Shown: piece by piece, positions 33,528-64,000 of the stretch | Numbering within the stretch: the first letter of the stretch is position 1 | How the letters are laid out: each line of letters opens with the position of its first letter | Source of the DNA: Nocardia suismassiliense | Lineage (GTDB): Bacteria; Actinomycetota; Actinomycetes; Mycobacteriales; Mycobacteriaceae | Direction of reading: 5' to 3' | DNA: 64,000 bases | Assembly (NCBI RefSeq): GCF_900269665.1 | Contig: NZ_LT985361.1 | Span: forward strand, 8,538,174 to 8,602,173 | Made by a program: the position numbers and the translations under genes | Notes under the pieces: generated by a model | Database searches by the model: none | Seen by the model: only the letters and a program-made list of their open reading frames with translations | Told to the model about the DNA's origin: nothing

Positions 33528-34144
33528 TGACCGTCGAACTGTTCGTCGCCGACGAACAGCTGAGCACCGAACGGAAACACCAACTCGCCGAACGGATCCT
33601 GCGAGACCTGACCACCGAGCCAGCGGCGCCGGACTCGGTGATGGCAAAGGCCCGTGAACTCACCCATGTACTCGTGCGCACACCCGAGAACTGGGCCACC
33701 GGCGGCCCGAGCATCGCCGGAGCACCGCGCTACTTGGTACGCCTCACGGTCCCCAGCGCATGGAGCAACACCAGCGAATTCGGCGACCACATCATCCCCC
33801 TGATCACCCGCGCCATCGCCGACACCGAGCCCGACCCCACCCGCCTCACCCGAGACCCGCACTGCCTGGTCCAGATCATCGGCCTGCGCGAACACAACAT
33901 CGGCCCCCTAGGCCGAAAAACCACCATCTCCGACATCACCAAACTGATGACCGACGACTACCGAGCAACCGCCACCCCCGCCGAGGCCCCCGAAGGCCAC
34001 GCCATCGACCCCGTCTGCGGCATGCCGGTCGAACTCGCCACCGCCCACATCACCCTGACCCACAACGGCACCGACTACGCCTTCTGTGCCCCGGTGTGCC
34101 GCAAGGTATTCGCCGACGAACACTTGATCAGCGTCGAGCACTGA
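33524..34144 (+). CDS. tautomerase-like domain fused to YHS domain
   Basis: 206-residue protein; ATG at 33524 overlaps the upstream stop (ATGA), with a second ATG next to it. Residues about 3-150 look like a 4-oxalocrotonate tautomerase-like monomer (VELFVADEQLSTERKHQLAE, HVLVRTPENWATGGPSIAGA), but no Pro follows the start Met, so the usual Pro1 catalyst is absent. Residues about 160-200 are a YHS domain (AIDPVCGMPVELATA, YAFCAPVCRKVFADEH) with three Cys, a known metal- and copper-associated module. The fusion is unusual. Last gene of the operon with peroxiredoxin and DUF1772 proteins under TetR control. Confidence 0.75.
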   Translation: MMTVELFVADEQLSTERKHQLAERILRDLTTEPAAPDSVMAKARELTHVLVRTPENWATGGPSIAGAPRYLVRLTVPSAWSNTSEFGDHIIPLITRAIADTEPDPTRLTRDPHCLVQIIGLREHNIGPLGRKTTISDITKLMTDDYRATATPAEAPEGHAIDPVCGMPVELATAHITLTHNGTDYAFCAPVCRKVFADEHLISVEH

Positions 34145-34162
34145 CCCGAGCAAGCCTGCCGA

Positions 34163-34738
34163 TCAGGGCAGCAGTGTTGCGGGATCAATCGTGAATTCGA
34201 AAGGACTGCGCAGGGTGACGGTGTCGCCGGCCGCCACCCTGTGCGTCAGCTCGTAGGTCTTGTCGTCACCGAGTTCGTGAGCGAAGAGAACCGGCAGGCA
34301 CTCGCCGGACAACTGGCCCCTGAACGGGTTGATCTCGAATCGCCAGTAGTTCGGAATTCCTGCCTCGCCGTAGAGAACCGGCTTCGCCATCCGGTCCTGC
34401 AAGGTTGTCGATTTGGAGACCACCTCGACCGCCAGCTTCACCTGCTCCACTGGGATCCCACGGTCATCCAGATCGAAGGGGACGGTCACCACCATGAGAT
34501 CCGGGATCGGCTCGTCGTCACCGATCAGCACTCCGAGGCCCTCTACAACGATGTGACCGGACGGAACGACTGCGTCGAGGGCACGTTCCAAACCCTTGAT
34601 CAGCAGTTGATGCCGCGGCTTGGGTGCGGCGTTCACGACGAGCTGGCCATTCAACACCTCGTAACGCAGTCCGTCTTCGGGAATGTTGTCGAGGTCGGCA
34701 GCCGTCCAATGATCAGCGTGGGGCATCGGCATCGCCAT
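34163..34738 (-). CDS. Uma2-family (DUF820) putative restriction-type nuclease
   Basis: 191-residue protein of the PD-(D/E)xK-like Uma2 family common in actinobacteria and cyanobacteria. YEVLNGQLVVNAAPKPRHQL near residue 27 and IPDLMVVTVPFDL and VKLAVEVVSKSTTLQDR (about residues 78-115) contain the acid residues and the E-V-x-S core of the fold. The first ATG ends at 34738 after GGAGGTG; ATGs two and four codons later are alternatives. Biological role of the family is unknown. It is downstream of the NRPS gene on the same strand but separated from it by a strong hairpin. Confidence 0.85.
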   Translation of the reverse strand: MAMPMPHADHWTAADLDNIPEDGLRYEVLNGQLVVNAAPKPRHQLLIKGLERALDAVVPSGHIVVEGLGVLIGDDEPIPDLMVVTVPFDLDDRGIPVEQVKLAVEVVSKSTTLQDRMAKPVLYGEAGIPNYWRFEINPFRGQLSGECLPVLFAHELGDDKTYELTHRVAAGDTVTLRSPFEFTIDPATLLP

Positions 34739-34816
34739 ACGGCACCTCCAACCTTGTCGAACGGGGGCAACTGAAGTCCTGCTTGATTCCGCCCGAGTCT
34801 AGCTGAACGTGCTGGC

Positions 34817-34862
34817 CAATCCGCCTGTGAAGAGCATGTTTGTGCTCTTCACAGGCGGATTG
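34817..34862. terminator. 19-bp perfect hairpin after the NRPS gene
   Basis: CAATCCGCCTGTGAAGAGC and its exact complement enclose an 8-nt loop. It lies 14 nt beyond the NRPS stop codon and is the longest perfect inverted repeat I see in the window. There is no T-run on either strand, so it is a U-less terminator or a 3'-end stabiliser. Confidence 0.7.
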
Positions 34863-34875
34863 CCGCATATTGTCC

Positions 34876-64000
<29,125 letters not shown>

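Overview
The window is 64 kb of GC-rich actinobacterial chromosome. It most resembles a Nocardia or close relative in the Corynebacteriales/Mycobacteriales. The reasons are very high GC, strong G/C-ending codons, a thyA-dfrA pair, a DyP peroxidase-encapsulin pair, many TetR regulators, a giant NRPS, and many start codons sitting 6-8 nt behind a TANNNT -10 box, as in leaderless transcripts. Taxonomy is inferred from gene content and style. I see no rRNA, tRNA, CRISPR array, insertion sequence or prophage. No stretch above 300 bases lacks a gene; the largest gaps (about 140-200 bases) hold operators or hairpins.

Layout, left to right. 1-5.1 kb: AidB-like acyl-CoA dehydrogenase (cut by the edge) with a TetR, a crotonase, a stand-alone condensation-type acyltransferase, a PucR regulator, and a flavin-nucleotide-binding protein divergent from a MocR regulator. 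6.6-12.9 kb: DUF2630 protein, disulfide oxidoreductase, a frameshifted carboxylesterase, Fpg/Nei glycosylase, CobF, and thyA-dfrA. 13.0-17.3 kb: cupin, DyP peroxidase with an encapsulin-targeting tail overlapping the encapsulin gene, PH-domain membrane protein, and a double TerD protein. 17.3-23.3 kb: TetR, APC permease, two DUF1989 proteins and a carboxyltransferase that looks like a urea/guanidine carboxylase without its biotin-carboxylase and biotin-carrier domains. 23.3-34.7 kb: divergent regulator-enzyme pairs, several with clear palindromic operators: epoxide hydrolase/WYL, MDR oxidoreductase/TetR, SGNH esterase/MarR, asnB/TetR, and TetR/peroxiredoxin-DUF1772-tautomerase-YHS operon. A Uma2 protein closes this part.

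34.9-64 kb is one minus-strand NRPS reading frame of at least 9,700 codons whose start lies beyond the right edge. Visible order: (A-T) (C-A-T-E) (C-A-T) (C-A-T) (C-A-T) (C-A-T) (C-A-T) (C-A-T-E) (C-A*). The readable specificities suggest Thr, D-X, Ser, X, Ser, X, X, D-X. The protein ends in an intact condensation domain followed by a truncated adenylation remnant (A*) without core motifs, carrier domain or thioesterase. This unusual end is the most interesting feature, followed by the incomplete urea/guanidine carboxylase operon and the widespread leaderless promoter pattern. All family calls come from reading motifs by eye; no database was searched.
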